A DNA stretch of 64,000 bases from Stentor coeruleus (lineage: Eukaryota > Ciliophora > Heterotrichea > Heterotrichida > Stentoridae). Both the position numbers and the translations under genes were made by a program. The notes below the pieces were generated by a model. That model was not told where the DNA came from. It ran no database searches and saw nothing but the letters and a program-made list of their open reading frames with translations. Every line of letters starts with the position of its first letter. Position 1 is the first letter of the stretch. Positions 1 through 9,985 of this stretch are shown here, one piece after another. The stretch spans positions 1 to 64,000 of the forward strand of contig MPUH01000277.1 in assembly GCA_001970955.1 (NCBI GenBank), given 5' to 3'.

Positions 1-122
1 CAGCAACAATGAGTGGTTTAGCATACCGAATCTGCCTAAAGAATGAGATCTTAGGACAAACTTGCCTCAATCGGAAAAGTTTAATCTATCCCACTTTAAC
101 TACCACCTACTTTAAACTTTAA
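1..122 (-). pseudogene. Dispersed coding relic, copy 1 (cut by window edge)
   Basis: This stretch is similar at roughly 80 percent by eye to 28197-28318. On the minus strand both copies read in the same frame with conservative amino-acid differences: here FRQIRYAKPLIVA, there FGQIQYVKPLVVA. The upstream part (CPKISF versus CLTISF) also aligns. The part after this motif lies outside the window. Nothing upstream continues the frame, so I treat it as the decayed 3-prime end of a gene or mobile element of unknown family. Confidence 0.5.
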
Positions 123-740
123 ACATTTATAAACGATAAACTATTCATTAATTTGCGTGAATTTAATTAGACATAAACTATATATCAAATAAGAATACAT
201 TTACAGCTTTTTCACATAAATTACTAACATAAACATATGCATATTTCACATAAACTATACTTAAATCAAGTGATATTTTACATAAATTACATTTAGACCT
301 TCCCTATAGCCTGCAAGATTATATTTAGTTAGTTTCTAACTAGTAATGGCTGTTTCTTCTTCCAAGAAAACTTTCTATATTTTTTCTAATAATTATTGTC
401 ATACTCTAAAATCGTCCGGCAATAAAATATTTCCCCAATTATATATTAATATATCAAAAATTACAATCCTTAAATTATTTTATGTTAATTATATTAAGTA
501 ATTTATTTTAAAACCGTATCTATTAAATTCCTTATCATATAACTAATTCTATTTGTAAATGCATCTTAATTTTCTTAAAGACTAAAATATAAAAATTCAA
601 ATTATTTTTGTTTTCCAACTTAATCAAGTCTTTTAAAATCTGCTATATCCCATGCTGTTTTTTAATTATCATTCCACTAATTTTCTGTCACAAAACCCAT
701 CTTAGTATTTCTTAACCCTAACTAGTAAATATCATCGAAA
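123..740. other. AT-rich spacer before Rab gene
   Basis: I see no coding frame or RNA gene here. It presumably holds the 5-prime flank of the Rab gene, but I recognise no promoter element. Confidence 0.6.
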
Positions 741-1385
741 ATGGCCCGAAAAGAAGGAGACTCAGACTACTCATTTAAAATCGTCATAGTCGGGGACTCA
801 GGAGTGGGAAAAACCAACTTACTAACTCGTTTTACACGAGACCAATTTTCACTGAATCTTCGTAATACAGTAGGTTTTAACAGTGACCAAAAAACCTTAG
901 TAATTGATGGCAAAGTCATTCGAGCTGAAATTTGGGATACTGCCGGACAAGAAAGATATCGATCAATGTCTCCTAATTTTTATAGAGGCGCTGTAGGAGC
1001 TTTAGTTGTTTACGATGTAACAAATCTTGAAAGCTTTAATAACTTGCCAAAATGGATCAAAGAAATCAAAACTCACTCTGAAAATATCGTGGCAACTTTG
1101 ATTATAGGTAATAAATCCGATAAAGAAGATCGGAAAGTTACAGTGGAAATGGCAAATACGTTTGCTAGTAGAAATCATTATGGCTTAATTGAAACTTCAG
1201 CTATGGACTCTAGTAATGTTGAGCAAGCTTTTTCGACAATATTAAAAGAAATAGTTCAAATTGTCTTAAAATCTCCTGATACGGAAAGTGAGAAAAATTC
1301 TTATACAGGCAAAACAAAGAAAATTGAAAAAGTTCCAAGAGACTCAATACATAACAACAAAAATTGTGTATGCTGTGGTGGATAG
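741..1385 (+). CDS. Rab11-like small GTPase
   Basis: A 214-residue Ras-superfamily GTPase of the Rab11 type, a family that directs recycling-endosome and contractile-vacuole traffic. Visible motifs are the P-loop GDSGVGKT (residues 18-25), WDTAGQERYR (65-74), NKSD (124-127), ETSAMDSSNVE (151 on) and a C-terminal CVCCGG with the paired cysteines used for geranylgeranylation. WDTAGQERYR, YRGAVGAL and the ETSA-D-S-NVE stretch favour Rab11 over other Rabs. Switch I reads TVGFNSD instead of the usual TIGVEF, so the effector surface is divergent although the Mg-binding Thr is kept. Length is normal for the family, and the start is the first ATG of the frame with the P-loop at the expected distance. 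Confidence 0.93.
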   Translation: MARKEGDSDYSFKIVIVGDSGVGKTNLLTRFTRDQFSLNLRNTVGFNSDQKTLVIDGKVIRAEIWDTAGQERYRSMSPNFYRGAVGALVVYDVTNLESFNNLPKWIKEIKTHSENIVATLIIGNKSDKEDRKVTVEMANTFASRNHYGLIETSAMDSSNVEQAFSTILKEIVQIVLKSPDTESEKNSYTGKTKKIEKVPRDSIHNNKNCVCCGG

Positions 1386-1749
1386 GATAATAGAAATAAT
1401 TGGCAATGACTTTAAAATGTAAGATTTAAACATTTATATGTGGAAATTGTAGGAAAAAATAATGCTTTATTGAGACTATGCTTGAGGAAATTTGATTTAG
1501 AAATTTAGGAGGTTTATAGGTATATGAGAGTATATGGGAAATATGATAGATAAAAGTAAATATATAGATAGCATATATAGAGGTTAATGTAGAATTCTTA
1601 TGTAAAGAATAATATGTTTAGATATAAATGTCATAATATAGTATATGTATTTTTTGATTATTGCAGCTAAAATTTAATTACTTATATACTCATTGTTTGA
1701 ATTACTTTTAATATATAAAATTTACTATATGATAATAGGAGTTTATAAT

Positions 1750-2280
1750 ATGAAAAAGTCCCTTTCTAACTTCAACCCTAAAAAAACTTCGAAAAAAGGG
1801 CTAAAAGCATGTTGAAAATAAGTTTAGATAATTTTTCCTAAAACTCTCAGCAACTTGCCATTTTAATTAAAGAACTAGCGACACTAAAAAAGAAAAAGAA
1901 GCTTTACTGAATATACTGACTAAAAGCATTGAAGAATGTAAGATCCAAACCAATCTTTAATAAGCAACCATGATAAACTTCATAATGAAACTAGGAATAT
2001 AAACAAATCCACGCATAGGTTCGAACTAACACGGGTTAAGAACTCGAAATATGCAAAGAAAGCATTAATAAACTTGATCAAGACATAAAAGATTTAAGAA
2101 AGCATAAGGATGTTTTAGAAAAAAATGTATAATAATGTTTTTTATACTAATAATACGGCTGAATACCAAAATTATAATACTAAATACATAAAATCTCAAT
2201 AACTTATACATCAGAATTGAAATTAATAAACTTAGGAGATGAAGCTTCTGATATTTTAAGAGTAAAACATGATAATATTA
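1750..2280 (+). pseudogene. Decayed coiled-coil protein gene
   Basis: Successive short open pieces in shifting frames read as charged helical protein. It begins with ATG at 1750 (MKKSLSNFNPKKTSKKG), then pieces such as KELATLKK, EALLNILTKSIEE, SNHDKLHNETRNINKS, ESINKLDQDIKDLRKHK and LKLINLGDEASDILRV. Stops and frame changes separate them, and no 15-base intron fits between them. It looks like a dead gene for a coiled-coil protein. I cannot name the parent. Confidence 0.5.
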
Positions 2281-2499
2281 AATAATAGCATCACTAATGA
2301 TACTAATTATTGTTTCCTAAAACCATCTTATAACCATTATTGATTATATACTCTAAAACTACCCGGCACACTAAATCCCATATTTTATTGTAATTTAATT
2401 ATCCACAATTAAAATCCTTCATCAAACCTATAATCCCCATCACAACTATATTCATCAATAGCAAATCTCTAAACTTATAAAAAATTAAAAGTTAAAAAC

Positions 2500-3384
2500 T
2501 TAACTATACTGGTTTCTTGGGAAAGATAGTGACTGGCTTTCACATTGTTTATAAGGTAATGAAAAATCAGAAGCACAACACCTGTTATGCTTACAAGCAG
2601 GAGTGCCAGCTTCTCGTAGTTTTTCTTGAATATCAATAGGAATTTCTTCATCATTCTCAATTTTCTTAGCATACGGTTGCAAAGATTTTAACTTCTTCAC
2701 ATATGCTCTAAGTACTCCAACTTTATCATCCTTATGCTCTTGGAAATTAAACCCAAATTTCCTCCCAAACCTTAATTGTAGCAAATAATCATCTAAACTT
2801 TTTTTTGAAATCCCAATCTTGTTAGCGGCTTCTTCTAATGTAACTTTTATTGTTTCCCCTTTTGCTGTTTGAACTCCATTATACAGTTTCCTCCATTTGC
2901 TGACTTTTTCAATTATATATCCGATTTTACGTTCTTTAGTTCTCCTTGATGACTTGTGACTTGTTATTGCTTCTTCTTCTTGCTTGATTTTCCCAGTTGA
3001 TGGGCTGCCTAATGTGACGACAGTCCCAAATTCATTTCTTATAGCTCCTCTACACTTGAGAGCTAGAACATTATTAGTCATTTCAAAAGTTGGGATTGAG
3101 ATTGAATATGGTAAAGGGTCATTGCCACAATATACTTTAAGTCTTGCAGTTGGCGAATAATACCAGATCATAGCGTTTTCTAGAGGATAGCCTATAGACT
3201 TGCAATAGTTGATGATTGGAGTGAGAATTATTTCTGAGTGGGAATTATATACTACGTTCGGGTCTGAGACATTTACGATGAGTTCTGTCTCGGTCTCATT
3301 TTTGATTGTCAATTCTAGCTCGATGTCTATTGGTGCAGCCCATTGAGTTGGCGACTCTGGTTTTTCACTTGAGTCCGAATCCAT
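2500..3384 (-). CDS. Ciliate-type helix-turn-helix-like protein, function unknown
   Basis: About 294 residues from the ATG at 3384 (MDSDSSEKPESP). An in-frame ATG ten codons upstream (3414) is the alternative start. The C-terminal half carries a basic block followed by a stretch I recognise as common in ciliate proteins: KWRKLYNGV, then LEEAANKIGISKKSLDDYLL and QLRFGRKFGFNF, ending in GVLRAYVKKLK. EEAA-KIGIS-KSL resembles a helix-turn-helix, so DNA binding is plausible but inferred. The N-terminal 100 residues are acidic, beta-rich and unidentified. The tail has CKHNRCC, a possible but incomplete metal site. The protein is not assigned to a pathway. Confidence 0.75.
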   Translation of the reverse strand: MDSDSSEKPESPTQWAAPIDIELELTIKNETETELIVNVSDPNVVYNSHSEIILTPIINYCKSIGYPLENAMIWYYSPTARLKVYCGNDPLPYSISIPTFEMTNNVLALKCRGAIRNEFGTVVTLGSPSTGKIKQEEEAITSHKSSRRTKERKIGYIIEKVSKWRKLYNGVQTAKGETIKVTLEEAANKIGISKKSLDDYLLQLRFGRKFGFNFQEHKDDKVGVLRAYVKKLKSLQPYAKKIENDEEIPIDIQEKLREAGTPACKHNRCCASDFSLPYKQCESQSLSFPRNQYS

Positions 3385-3554
3385 TATTTTTAACCATAAT
3401 TTACCATAACTCAAGGCAGTTTCCGAGGGTTAGGGAAAGATTTGCCTTAAGAAAATTGGAAAGCTATTTGATTTTATATGAAGATAATGATTAGGGGTTA
3501 TTAATTTGGGTTAGATATTGCAATATATGAAGATTGAGAAGTTTATAAAGGATT

Positions 3555-3840
3555 TCAAATAAGAAGACTACTTAGACATTTTTCAGCTTTACACTGTCTT
3601 GTGTTTAAGTTCACTTTGAATATACCGGCTTCTGGCTTGCGAATTATATAGAAGTGTGCATAAGGGATAGTTTTCTCACCTTCCCCATTGTAATGTATAG
3701 CATCTCTATTAAAATAACAAAATTTTGAGATAACTCTAAAAGGGTATAATATGAAGATGATTCTTAACAACGGACTTAATGTTGACTAAAGCAAATGAGA
3801 CGACTCCTTTCCAAAAAATCTCACATTCATGAATATCCAT
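3555..3840 (-). CDS. Possible small hypothetical gene, structure uncertain
   Basis: An open frame ends at 3555 and reads as real protein (for example RDAIHYNGEGEKTIPYAHF, then KPEAGIFKVNLN), but it has no ATG. An ATG at 3840 opens a second frame (MDIHECEIFWKGV). Removing 16 bases starting GTCTCA and ending TTTAG near 3790-3805 would join the two into about 89 residues. That candidate intron lacks the GTA start seen in the other introns here and is one base too long. It could instead be a broken gene. I do not recognise the family. Confidence 0.3.
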
Positions 3841-3854
3841 TTATATATATACAA

Positions 3855-5699
3855 CTATTTTTTCTTATTTTTAAACAAGCAGAATCGTGGTTTTGGCAAT
3901 GAAAAACTGGGTAGGTCCATTGCAAGTGGGTAAAAAGTTGGCCTTCCATGAGCACACTTGTTGAAAAGCTGGCAATTTTCCAGCTCTTTGCATATGTTTC
4001 TAGCTTGTTCCAAACTTAAACTGTCACCAAATTTTACTGCTGTCCTGCAAGCCCTAGACTTCACTGCATTAATAATAGGACCTGGAATTTTGGAGTTACC
4101 ATGAACAGCAGTTAAAAAGTCCCCAAAGGTCAAAGCACACTCATATAAGACAGGAAGTTTGATTAAAAATAAGTTTTTTCCTTCTTCTTTAACGACAAAA
4201 TTGTATTTTTCAAGGTCTTGCTTTTTTTTCTGCATAATTTCATAGTCATAACTGGTTAATCTTAGTAAAATCCTACAATTTTCTGAGCTTAAATCTTGAT
4301 TTAGGGTTTTTTCAAGCTTTTCAAGCTGTATTCTTTCGTGAGTGGCATGCTGGTCAAATATTGTCACGATCTCTTTATTGTGAGCGTTTATTATTCCAAT
4401 TATAAATTTATTATCAACTTGGCCAAGGACTCTGCTTACTTGCAACTTTTGTATTTCTATAACGGAAGTGCTTTCTTTTATTTTATCTATATTTAAAGAA
4501 TCTGAAACATCGATATTGGAAAAATTTTGTAAAGTTTTTGGTAGAAGGATTTCTGTTGTTTGCTTAATTGAAGAACTCGGAAAATTTTTGTAGCTGTAGG
4601 ATGGGATAGATTGAATGCTTTTTTTTGTTGTTTTTGCTATGGATGTATTAGTTTCTAGTAGCCGGACAGCTTCGTTATCGTCAAGGATACTGGAAAATGT
4701 GTGAGTTTTAGCAGGCTGCCATTCGCATTTTAGTCGTTTTACTGTAGAATTTATGCTAAGATATTTGTCACAAACCACTGATGTAAATGAACCCTTAAAC
4801 ACCTGTTCTTTAATCATAACTGTGACCTCTCTCAGCATATTCATAACATTTTCTGAACTCTCTTCCAATGCTTGGTCTCTACTTTTTCTTTCGAAAAACA
4901 AAATAATCAAAGGAAACCTTGGTCTTTTCGTTCTGCTTAATGAAGACTTTTCATTTTTAAACAGTAGACTAAGCGCTTCAGCATAAATACTATTAATCCT
5001 CATCAAAATATTCTCGCACTGTATAAGCCTACCTTCAAAATACAGAAACTGATACTTTTCATGCAATAAACACTCAGAAAAAACGCTAAGATACCCTGAA
5101 ATACTCAAAATTTCCCCTATAAACTGAACAAACTGTGACGATTTTACATTAAAAGTATCTTCAATTCTATTTTTTATTGATTTAACGCTAGGATATATGG
5201 CAACCTGCTCATTTTTGTAGAATATTTTCACAGTACAATTAGGATATGGCAGTATCAAAGCTTCAATCACAGAAAACAAACTTGTCAAATCACGTTTTTC
5301 AATATTTTTAACCCTGGCAGGGACATTATTATAAAAATTTCTTAGCGTGATAACAGTCCCGGGCTTTGTAAGATATGAAGATTTAGCTAATAAGTGTGAC
5401 TTGGCCTTAAATTCACCTATTTTAGTCCTTGAGCATATTGATATCTCTGTTAAAGCCTTCAAAATATTAAGATTTCCTGCTATTGTACCTACAACAAAAC
5501 TGCTAAGAACTTCAAAAGGGATGCCTTTTCCATTGTCCCTTACAGAAACCTCATTTCCTCCAACAACAATTTCTATATAGTCAGCTAAAGCCCTCAAGGC
5601 ATTTTCTAATAACTCCCCAACTATATACTCATAGCTCGGAAACCTACTCGCCGCTTTAATAAGATTCTGTGTAATATCGTCTAAAGGCTTAATTTCCAT
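3855..5699 (-). CDS. MLH3: MutL homologue, MLH3-like
   Basis: About 614 residues from the ATG at 5699 (MEIKPLDDITQNL); the frame stays open 33 codons further to 5798, but the family start fits 5699. MutL proteins act in mismatch repair and, for MLH3, in meiotic crossing-over. The N-terminal ATPase shows ELLEN, DNGKGI and GTVITLRNFYNNVPAR. The C-terminal endonuclease carries DQHATHERIQLE, ACRTAVKFGD and CAHGRPTFYPLA, the MLH3/PMS2-type metal sites; FNKCAHGRP with the following PLA is closest to MLH3. Oddities: the usual NSxDA reads NALRA (Asp lost), and the GFRGEAL loop is not recognisable. ATP binding may therefore be altered while the nuclease looks intact. It is short because the linker is short. 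Confidence 0.88.
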   Translation of the reverse strand: MEIKPLDDITQNLIKAASRFPSYEYIVGELLENALRALADYIEIVVGGNEVSVRDNGKGIPFEVLSSFVVGTIAGNLNILKALTEISICSRTKIGEFKAKSHLLAKSSYLTKPGTVITLRNFYNNVPARVKNIEKRDLTSLFSVIEALILPYPNCTVKIFYKNEQVAIYPSVKSIKNRIEDTFNVKSSQFVQFIGEILSISGYLSVFSECLLHEKYQFLYFEGRLIQCENILMRINSIYAEALSLLFKNEKSSLSRTKRPRFPLIILFFERKSRDQALEESSENVMNMLREVTVMIKEQVFKGSFTSVVCDKYLSINSTVKRLKCEWQPAKTHTFSSILDDNEAVRLLETNTSIAKTTKKSIQSIPSYSYKNFPSSSIKQTTEILLPKTLQNFSNIDVSDSLNIDKIKESTSVIEIQKLQVSRVLGQVDNKFIIGIINAHNKEIVTIFDQHATHERIQLEKLEKTLNQDLSSENCRILLRLTSYDYEIMQKKKQDLEKYNFVVKEEGKNLFLIKLPVLYECALTFGDFLTAVHGNSKIPGPIINAVKSRACRTAVKFGDSLSLEQARNICKELENCQLFNKCAHGRPTFYPLAMDLPSFSLPKPRFCLFKNKKK

Positions 5700-5984
5700 G
5701 TTAATATATTCATTATTGAGTTTGAAGAAATCATCATAAATTTTAGAAAATATATAATCTAGTAAATAATTCGGGTAATTATATATAGATAAACACAATT
5801 TTTACTTAATTAGCAAGATAAAAGAAACTTGTATAACAACTATATGAAAAAATACAAGAGAGAGTGTGAAAATATACGAAGAGCATATATATGTGAAAAA
5901 TTTACATAATATTAGATGGGTATTTAAAACATTTTTGCTGTGAAAAATGAGAATGAGTGAATTAGTTAGAAAGCTAATAAATAA

Positions 5985-6755
5985 ATGGTAAAGCATAATT
6001 AGTCACTGAACGCTAAACAACGAGAAAAGCTCTCGCAGTTCCGCGAAATCACAGGCCTGAACGAAAAAGAAGCGAAGCTATGTTTAGCTCATACAAACTG
6101 GAACTTAGAAGGAGCTATTGAATACTTTTTTTCACAAGAAGCTCAACCAAGTTCCTCAAGCTCACAGCAGCCAACGAAAGCTGACTTATTAGATGGCCTT
6201 TATAACAAGTATAAAAGCCCAAACTCCATTGATATTGAAGCTGAAGGTATACAAAGCTTTTGCCAGGACTTAGGAATTGATCCTTTGGATCCTGTGACAC
6301 TAGTTTTTGCTTATTATTGTAAAGCTGAAGTTATGGGGGTGTTTAAAAAAGAAGAGTTTATACAAGGGCTTAAGGCACTTGGATGTGATTCGATTCAAAA
6401 ACTTAAAAACAAACTGCCAGATATGAGAATTGTTTTGGCTGATACAAAACAGTTTAAAGAGATTTATAATTATGTATTTGGGTTTTCTAGGGAAGCTGGA
6501 TGCAGAAATTTGAGTATTGATGTTGCTATTGCTTTATGGAGACTACTACTTGGAGCGAAGTTCCCGATGGTTGAGACGTGGATTACATTTTTAGAATCAA
6601 GAGGGAAAAGGCATGATGTAAGTAAGGATACTTGGGAAATGCTTTTAGACTTTTTGGAAATTGTACAGAAAGAAGGACTTCAAGGATATGATCCAAATAG
6701 TGCTTGGCCTGTTTTGATTGATGAGTTTGTTGAATTTTTGAGTAAGTCTAGTTAA
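5985..6755 (+). CDS. DCN1-like cullin neddylation factor
   Basis: Spliced product is 251 residues. The ATG (5985-5987) is followed at once by a 15-base intron (5988-6002), and exon 2 continues SLNAKQREKL in frame. Residues 2-46 form a UBA-like domain (FREITGLNEKEAKLCLAH, then NWNLEGAIEYF). The rest is the PONY/DCUN1 domain (IDIEAEGIQSFCQDLGIDP near the start, then CKAEVMGVFKKEEFIQGL, ending NSAWPVLIDEFVEFL). DCN1 proteins are scaffold E3s that hold NEDD8-loaded Ubc12 against cullins. Length and domain order match yeast Dcn1 and DCNL1. Without the intron the UBA domain would lack a start codon. It is divergent from the MLH3-like gene, with start codons 285 bases apart. Confidence 0.92.
5988..6002 (+). 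other. 15-base intron in DCN1-like gene
   Basis: GTAAAGCATAATTAG lies immediately after the start codon. It contains an in-frame stop, and its removal joins ATG to the UBA coding frame. It has GTA at the start, A at position 10 and AG at the end, as in the four other introns of this window. Confidence 0.93.
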
Positions 6756-7638
6756 ATAGTAATTATGTGCTGTTTTATGCATTAGGGTTTGCTATTTTTT
6801 GAAGTGATTTTCGTGATAATGGCTTTTTAATGAGGCAGGATAGGATTATGTGGTTGGAAGTAGATTTTAATTTAGTAAAGAGGGTATTAGTTTAATGCAA
6901 AATCTTACGCAAATAGAATAATTTGTGGAATCTTCTTAAACAGGGGAGAAATAGATAAATTTATATATGTAAATCTCTTTATTCAGTGAGCACTTTAATA
7001 TCAAAAACAAAAGATAATTCTTTAAAATTTGAGGGAGAGCCTATTCCTAACAATTTTACAGCTTTATTAATAATTATTTATCAAATTATATAATAAGAAA
7101 GTTATATCTCCAAACAATAAATCTGAATTTGATTTGGTAGTATTTCAAACACTAAAAATGCTATTTTTTGTAGTTATAATGCAGCAAAAAACTAAACTTA
7201 AAAAATACTATTAAATTGTATTCGTAAAGCTTTAAAGCAGCTTAATTCCATATTACTATAGAAATTCCTTTAAAAAATCAAAATATAAAAAACCGACAAT
7301 AAAATCAGCAATTTACCTCTAATTATTGAAATGTAAAATTCAAATATATAAATGCACTATAAGCTCTCAAAATATACTAAAAGGTTATAAAATCTAAATA
7401 ATATATAGAAAATCCTTTAAAAGTGAAATTGTTTTCAAAATCAGCTTTAAAGTATATTTTTAAGAACCTAATAGAAAAAAAATATTAAAACTCAAATACA
7501 AACAAGTTATGCAAACCACATTATTCCCATTATATCTTAAAACTATATCTTATATTTTATAAATAGAGCATATATTCATCTATTCAATTCATCTTTTTGC
7601 TTAAAATATCTAAATAAGATTCAATTGACTATTATTTA
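6756..7638. other. AT-rich spacer
   Basis: No convincing coding frame, repeat or RNA gene is seen in this 0.9 kb. Confidence 0.6.
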
Positions 7639-8112
7639 ATGGCAATAGTTGAAGACTCAGCACGAAATACATTCCTTCAAGAAATTGAGAGAAACTCAGA
7701 TATAGGAAGTGATATACGAAGAGAAATTGAATATCGTTATAGCTGCTCAATAGTAAATAAAAACTATAGGTTTCCTCGTTCTAATGAAAGCACCTCTCCA
7801 GTGATTAAGCTAAAAAAGAACCCTTCAAAGCACTCATTAGACAAGTCCAAAGAAAAAATTAGAATGATGTCAAGTGTTTACTTGCATAAGCAAACTCCTA
7901 CCACTAAGTTGCCTGTCCTTAAAAGTAGTATATTGAAGCCTTTAGGAAATACGCTGAAAAAGTTAATTAAGCCTAAAGCTGAAAAATCTGCTTCAAGCAA
8001 CGTCAGTATATTCAACACGTCAATTATAGCAATACCGAAAAATGTTTTGTTTAAGAGCAAAACGTGCATTAAGGCAAACAGACTTCGGAAGTTTGATGAA
8101 CTGATTAAATAA
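7639..8112 (+). CDS. Basic hypothetical protein
   Basis: 157 residues, not recognised. The first 50 residues are charged with an acidic start (MAIVEDSARNTFLQEIER). The rest is rich in Lys and Ser (SPVIKLKKNPSKHSLDKSK; KPLGNTLKKLIKPKAEK) with no membrane segment or cysteine motif. Predicted to be largely disordered and strongly basic, it could bind microtubules or nucleic acid, but that is only composition-based. The codon pattern is clean and the frame opens with an ATG after an AT-rich flank, supporting a real gene. It is isolated by spacers of about 0.9 kb on both sides. Confidence 0.6.
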   Translation: MAIVEDSARNTFLQEIERNSDIGSDIRREIEYRYSCSIVNKNYRFPRSNESTSPVIKLKKNPSKHSLDKSKEKIRMMSSVYLHKQTPTTKLPVLKSSILKPLGNTLKKLIKPKAEKSASSNVSIFNTSIIAIPKNVLFKSKTCIKANRLRKFDELIK

Positions 8113-9017
8113 TAATTTTTTTAATTATTGGACATATATGGATACCAGTCATTAACTTAAGTTCAATTATAGGATAGCTTAGAATTATAATATTTTTATT
8201 TGCATCTATAACTTATAAGATATAATTAAGGGTATTGCCTGAGACAATGCGAATAGGTAAGTTTTTTTTTGCAAATTAAGTGTATTCCGCCATTATTATG
8301 AGTGAATTCCTAACTAATATCTATTTTTGACGAATCCTAAAAAATATCCTACCTTTCTGATGTAATTTTTTCCTGATTATATTTAGCATAAGCGATTTTT
8401 TTAGAAAAGCCTTCCTATTGTGTTAAATATACATGCTGGTTTATGCTCAGAAAAAGGGCTATAGGATATAAAGGTCATTTTATTAATCATTGAACACTAA
8501 ATAAGCTTTAAATTTGTTTGATTTCTACTTTATCTTGAAAATATACAACTATTTGCATAGAAACTTATTATATTAACAAAAGAATTTAAGCTTAGGAAAT
8601 CGGACTAAATATAAAAGAAACTATGAAAAAGTATTGCCTTTGAAGTAAGAGATAAATTAGCTAAGTTAAGAAAATGCTTTTATTTTGATAAAGATAGTTA
8701 GATTAGTTATAAATAGGTAAATAGTAATGATCTCATATTTTCCCTATGCTTCATCAGTAAACGCTAAAGAAAAGAAACAGTAAAGACCTCCTGAACCAAA
8801 TAAAGAGTCACATAATAATCTAGAATCCTAATACATAAAAATTAAACAAACATTTTATCTAAAAACCTAGAATTCTATCATCTAATATCAAAGCATCAAA
8901 AACATTTTCAATCTCTAGTAGTTTTATTCCAAGTGTTTCCATCTTCCCCAGCAAAGTACCCTCTCCAATATCCAAAATAACCGAGCTCAAATATGAAATA
9001 TATTTGAATATAATATA
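8113..9017. other. AT-rich spacer with a short relic
   Basis: Apart from the short relic at 8779-8814 I see no gene, RNA or clear repeat. Confidence 0.55.
8779..8814 (-). pseudogene. Dispersed coding relic, copy 3 (fragment)
   Basis: On the minus strand this reads YVTLYLVQEVFT, matching YVTLYLAEEFFT at the end of the relic at 28156-28318. The nucleotide match covers about 36 bases with only a few differences. The frame runs on only a few codons to a stop. Confidence 0.4.
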
Positions 9018-9662
9018 ATGTCAAAATTCAAGCTTTCAAACACAGAAAAAACAGGACTAAAGTACTCGAAACTGCAATACATTCAAGAGCCATCATCAGA
9101 TAAGTATATCAAACCTAGCGACATGCTCTTTAAATTTTTGAAAAGAGTTCGATGTGAAGATTATATTGATCTTTTTAGGGAAAATGAGATTTATTATGAA
9201 GATCTACCTTATTTAAAGGAAAACGATATTATTGAGATGAACTTACCAATTGGTCCAAGAAACAGAATTTTAAACGGCTTGGACAATTTTCAGATTACGC
9301 CAACTGATGAAATTGAGGAAGGGCAGTATAAGGATGCTGATGATAATAATGGGAAACTTAAAGAAATCATGCAATTGGCTGTGCATATTTCTCAGAGGCA
9401 GATGGAGATGATTGAAGCTATTAAAAAGTGCCAAGCTGATATACTTGAAATACAAGAAGATGCAGTTGAGCCGGAATCAGTTAGGGCGACTAATTCTTCG
9501 AAGTTTCAAAGAGAATATTTAAGTTCAACGAGCCCTAAAATTGATAGGATTGTAAAGCCTACGATAAGTTCGATTGCTAAACAGAAAGTCCTTCCTAATA
9601 AGTATATGCATGTTAGTCCATTAAGGGTGTCGTATTACTCGAAACTTATGAACAATGAATAA
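9018..9662 (+). CDS. SAM-domain protein
   Basis: 214 residues. Residues about 34-92 form a sterile alpha motif: DMLFKFLKRVRCEDYIDLF, then ENDIIEMNLPIGPRNRILNG with the helix-5 pattern typical of SAM. SAM domains mediate homo- or hetero-oligomerisation or RNA binding. Residues about 110-145 are helical (KLKEIMQLAVHISQRQMEMI) and may form a short coiled coil. The tail is Ser/Lys-rich and probably disordered. No kinase or other catalytic domain is attached, so it is probably an adaptor. The start is the first ATG of the frame. Confidence 0.82.
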   Translation: MSKFKLSNTEKTGLKYSKLQYIQEPSSDKYIKPSDMLFKFLKRVRCEDYIDLFRENEIYYEDLPYLKENDIIEMNLPIGPRNRILNGLDNFQITPTDEIEEGQYKDADDNNGKLKEIMQLAVHISQRQMEMIEAIKKCQADILEIQEDAVEPESVRATNSSKFQREYLSSTSPKIDRIVKPTISSIAKQKVLPNKYMHVSPLRVSYYSKLMNNE

Positions 9663-9985
9663 AGTTACTAATGGTTTTATGAATAATATTTCGTTAATTT
9701 ATGTAAGTAAATTGAGTTTAATTCTAGGAGTTTTATAATAATAAATATATTTAAACAATATTTTTATAATCCCAGATAAAACTTTCTATTTTAATATAAA
9801 AAAACTTTTTTATTATTTATAAATCTATTTGTTTATTACTGGAAATAATCTTTCCATTGCTATAGCGACTAAAAACTTTCTTCGCTAACTCATAAATAAT
9901 CCTTTAAATCCTTACCACAATAAAGTCATGGNAAATAATCCTTTAAATCCTTACCACAATAAAGTCATGGCAAAATAGTTCTAAA
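9663..9985. other. Convergent spacer with N-join
   Basis: The 3-prime flanks of two convergent genes. It contains an exact 38-base duplicate on either side of a single N at 9932 (9894-9931 and 9933-9970), an assembly join rather than biology. Confidence 0.85.

Noticed and set aside
3555-3840. 16-base intron as certain splice in the small minus gene
   Set aside because: It lacks the GTA start and position-10 A shared by the five good introns, so the gene model is kept only at low confidence.
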